Source: Oscillospiraceae bacterium
Lineage (GTDB): Bacteria; Bacillota; Clostridia; Oscillospirales; Ruminococcaceae
Direction of reading: 5' to 3'
Assembly: GCA_014796735.1 (NCBI GenBank)
Contig: JAAVIG010000070.1
Coordinates: forward strand, 1 to 6,643
DNA length: 6,643 nucleotides
A model generated the notes under the pieces. It was given only the letters and a program-made list of their open reading frames with translations, was not told the DNA's origin and searched no databases. Below, piece after piece: positions 4,801 to 6,643 of this stretch. The translations under genes were made by a program, and so were the position numbers. How positions within the stretch are numbered: position 1 is the stretch's first letter; each line of letters opens with the position of its first letter.

Positions 4801-5697
4801 CTATGCCTCATTATATGCTCTGTCCAGCAAGGGCTTTGCCTTTTCAAAATCTGCTGCATTCTTGATTGTGATCTGTAAATCGCCGGTGCCGTAATGCCCG
4901 GTACTTCGCATATCCCGTGTGAATCCTTTCTCTAATGTAACGGATTCGGGATCAATTTTTAAGTACAATATGATTTGTTTGCTGTAGATTTCCACGCATG
5001 CCATGTTCTGCACTTTCTTGTATGCCAGATACAGCTTCAACTGATTCTGTACAATGTCATCACCTAACGATTCTATATAATCACAAACAGAATAATATAA
5101 TTTCTTCATCTCGTCAGGAGCTGATGCCAGCTTTTCCACATGAGATTTCTGCGTATTATTTTTCGCTTCACTGTCACTAACTGAATTTTCTGAAATCGGC
5201 TTTACGGTGGGAGTATTTAGATGTTCAAACATAATTAAATCCTTATCATATTTCCGATAGCTCACCAATTTGATATTTCTCTGCATTTGATTGACGGCGT
5301 GAATATCATATTTAGTAAAATCATGGGCAATACAAATCACGCAAGGAACAGACCAATCTATCTTTTCAGCTGCTTCCATACCCATTTTCTTGATCACAAG
5401 CAATTTGAAATCCGCTTTATGGTCTAAAAGCCAGTCGAGATAAAACAAGCCTTGATTGATCACATTCTCATTCTGGCTGCGTTTGTATTCAAAAATAACG
5501 GGGCTGTTATTCTCATCAATTCCGATACTATCCATACGCCCGTTTGTGATCTGATACTCACTCTTTAAGAAGCGTACCCCAAAAAATATTTCCATGTTTT
5601 GCTCAATTAGGTTTTGAAGTTCTTTTTCAAGGATCACTTCAGATGATGTGCGTTCTTTCACTGTATCACTAATGGAAAATAGCTTTATCTCTGCCAT
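4801..5697 (-). CDS. NucS/RecB-like PD-(D/E)XK nuclease fused to a DUF5655 domain
   Basis: This 298-residue cytoplasmic protein has two domains. Residues about 20-160 look like the endonuclease NucS/DUF91-type PD-(D/E)XK fold. The core has Asp56 in GRMDSIGID, then Glu70-x-Lys72 in VIFEYKR, an upstream acidic residue near 26, and a downstream Gln82/Tyr86 helix. These are the metal-binding and catalytic positions of the superfamily, so cleavage of DNA is plausible and the site is intact. A polar linker (about 160-196) leads to residues 197-298, which match the DUF5655 family; members are often labelled 'predicted transport protein' but have no membrane segments. The GHYGTGD run (267-273) is typical. 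AGGAGGTG (complement of 5706-5713) lies 8 nt from the ATG. It is a single gene with its own promoter, converging on the sigma operon. Role unknown; DNA repair or defence are both possible, and nothing here decides. Confidence 0.82.
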   Translation of the reverse strand: MAEIKLFSISDTVKERTSSEVILEKELQNLIEQNMEIFFGVRFLKSEYQITNGRMDSIGIDENNSPVIFEYKRSQNENVINQGLFYLDWLLDHKADFKLLVIKKMGMEAAEKIDWSVPCVICIAHDFTKYDIHAVNQMQRNIKLVSYRKYDKDLIMFEHLNTPTVKPISENSVSDSEAKNNTQKSHVEKLASAPDEMKKLYYSVCDYIESLGDDIVQNQLKLYLAYKKVQNMACVEIYSKQIILYLKIDPESVTLEKGFTRDMRSTGHYGTGDLQITIKNAADFEKAKPLLDRAYNEA

Positions 5698-5748
5698 CGG
5701 GGCAGCACCTCCTGTTTCGATCTGTTGACAATTACCCCATATATTCGT

Positions 5749-5777
5749 ATTATAACATACACGCAGAATAAAATCAA
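5749..5777 (-). promoter_or_regulatory. Extended -10 sigma-A promoter of the nuclease gene
   Basis: Read on the minus strand, -35 TTGATT (5777-5772), a 17-bp spacer and a perfect TATAAT (5754-5749) are preceded by TGT, giving an extended -10. Transcription should start near 5742, about 45 nt before the ATG. No clear operator palindrome is seen, which suggests steady expression. Confidence 0.75.
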
Positions 5778-5928
5778 CTCATTTCACGGTATCTTTACGC
5801 TGTTTTAAAAAACTGAGTTTAATGACACAAATGATACCTGATGTGATCGGGGCTGAAAGCTGCCGCGTTCGACTCTGCATCAGTACACGCTTATATTTGG
5901 CGCAATAATAGGTAAAGTTATATAAAGC

Positions 5929-5973
5929 AAAGAGCTAACCAATCAACAAAAGATCAGTTAGCTCTTTATTTTT
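5929..5973 (+). terminator. Rho-independent terminator with an 11-bp stem
   Basis: AAAGAGCTAAC (5929-5939) pairs perfectly with GTTAGCTCTTT (5957-5967) around a 17-nt loop, and is followed by ATTTTT. The plus-strand T-tract suggests termination of rightward transcription, yet no intact plus-strand gene precedes it. On the minus strand the stem is followed by GCTTTATA, so it might also weakly stop transcripts from the PH-domain gene. Confidence 0.7.
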
Positions 5974-5981
5974 ATATTACT

Positions 5982-6021
5982 GTTGCCGATAACAGAGAAT
6001 TGTTGCCAAAACGTTGCCGAT
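5982..6021. repeat. Three direct repeats of GTTGCC
   Basis: GTTGCC occurs at 5982, 6002 and 6013, and the first and third copies extend to GTTGCCGAT. The first copy also sits within a small stem, CTGTT-GCCGAT-AACAG (5980-5995). Short same-strand repeats next to a terminator can be arm-type binding sites for a tyrosine recombinase or the end of an integrated element, but no recombinase gene is present, so the function is unknown. Confidence 0.5.
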
Positions 6022-6290
6022 CAGCTTTAACCATGCTCCGAAAAGTGCGGTATTACGCCGTTTCACCGCATTCGAAATGTCGTGTGGCAATTTAATTCAT
6101 TCTGCAAAGGGCAAAAACGTTTATCCTGTACACAAAAAACTGCCCTGTTTCTGAATAAATTACATAATAGATTGACCTCTCAGTGTATACGGCGAGGTCG
6201 AATTTGTACTCAAATCCAATTGCTTGAAAAACATTTAAAAGAGCGGGTTTACGGATTTATGCTGCTATGTAAAACAGATAGAGCAGTTCG

Positions 6291-6643
6291 CTATTCCAGT
6301 ACATATTCGGAAATCAATCGGCCGATTTTGCCAATATCAACACTATCTTTAAATTCAAATTTTGCTGTAAATGCATTAGAAAACATAATAAACAGCTCAG
6401 AATCCGGAATCAGTTCCGCAAAGCCGGGTGTCTGTATTGAGAAGTACTGAATTTTCGAATAAGGCATTGTACTAAATGACTTTCGTTTTCCTGTGATTCC
6501 CTGAACATCGATAGCGATAATTCTTTTATTTGTAAAAATCAACTGATCTCTAACCGTTTGAAATGCCATTATTATTTCTTCCCCATCGATCATCAAACCA
6601 TTCACTTCGTTTCTTACATTCTCGATGTCAATTTGTTTTAAGT
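6291..6643 (-). CDS. Bacterial PH-domain protein (bPH_1 type), N-terminus cut by the window
   Basis: The frame is open from the right edge to TAG (6291-6293), giving 116 visible residues. A GTG at 6605 is not likely to be the real start: the frame continues upstream without a stop, and family members begin with an acidic helix like the visible KQIDIENVRNEVNGLMIDGEE. The sequence matches the bacterial pleckstrin-homology fold of about 125 residues. It has DGEEIIMAFQTVRD, then the strand pair LIFTNKRIIAIDVQGITGKR, then MPYSKIQYFSIQTPG, a variable strand and a C-terminal helix (GKIGRLISEYVL). The fold is well known but its ligand and role in bacteria are mostly unknown. It has no signal peptide in view and no enzyme motif. 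Probably only about 10-20 residues are missing. Its neighbours give no functional hint. Confidence 0.85.
   Translation of the reverse strand, partial: LKQIDIENVRNEVNGLMIDGEEIIMAFQTVRDQLIFTNKRIIAIDVQGITGKRKSFSTMPYSKIQYFSIQTPGFAELIPDSELFIMFSNAFTAKFEFKDSVDIGKIGRLISEYVLE

Larger units (their letters stand above)
5714..6290. other. Long intergenic stretch without a convincing gene
   Basis: Between the nuclease and PH-domain genes I find no gene that I can support. The stretch holds the nuclease promoter, a strong terminator (5929-5973) and a cluster of GTTGCC repeats (5982-6021). Between 5779 and 5930 there are only short frames. One is a 33-codon ATG frame on the minus strand (5779-5880) and one a 28-codon ATG frame on the plus strand (5822-5908); neither has a good ribosome binding site. 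From about 6020 to 6290 short frames on both strands are broken by stops, as expected of decayed or non-coding DNA. This may be scar tissue from an old integration. Confidence 0.5.

Noticed and set aside
5779..5880. 33-residue minus-strand frame in the long intergenic stretch
   Set aside because: No ribosome binding site and no recognisable motif, and the frame ends just short of the nuclease promoter's -35 box. Probably chance.
5865..5885. GTTCGACTC resembling a tRNA or tmRNA T-loop
   Set aside because: The flanking bases do not pair into a 5-bp T-stem and no acceptor or anticodon arm could be built around it.
6082..6450. 122-residue plus-strand frame
   Set aside because: Its second half is exactly antisense to the clearly conserved PH-domain gene, there is no good ribosome binding site, and the residues match nothing that I recognise.

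Overview
The window looks like chromosomal or accessory DNA from a low-to-moderate GC Firmicute of the class Clostridia, probably gut-associated. The reasons are the strong AGGAGG-type ribosome binding sites, AT-rich spacers with near-consensus sigma-A promoters (two with a perfect TATAAT 17 bp from a TTGA-type -35), one TTG start, and the gene families present. I see no rRNA, tRNA, CRISPR array, transposase or intact integrase.

Left edge (1-328): the last 33 residues of an unidentified Cys-rich protein are followed by a short leader-peptide-like ORF. After it come two mutually exclusive hairpins, an AGGAGG and an ATG whose reading frame closes after 18 codons. This resembles a translational attenuator that has lost its downstream gene. 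Facing it, on the minus strand, is a GNAT acetyltransferase (329-811) with its own promoter.

Centre (1015-3293): a perfect TTGACA-N17-TATAAT promoter with nested palindromes drives a tightly packed three-gene operon: TetR-family repressor, ABC ATPase and ABC-2 permease. The gaps are 2 bp and then a 4-bp ATGA overlap. This is the classic layout of a self-repressed, ligand-inducible efflux pump. After it come two related hairpins, one with a perfect 18-bp stem, and then a rho-independent terminator.

Right-centre (3305-4683): an ECF sigma factor and an overlapping zinc-finger (zf-HC2) membrane anti-sigma factor lie behind a TGTAACC...CGG promoter of the ECF type, which suggests autoregulation in response to an envelope signal.

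Right (4801-6643): on the minus strand, a NucS/RecB-like PD-(D/E)XK nuclease fused to a DUF5655 domain has its own extended -10 promoter. Then comes a 593-bp stretch without a convincing gene, holding a strong terminator and a cluster of GTTGCC repeats. A bacterial PH-domain protein, cut by the right edge, closes the window.

The two best leads for something not routinely annotated are the orphan attenuator at 215-369 and the hairpin pair at 3123-3210. The rest is mostly recognisable regulator, transporter and stress-response cassettes.
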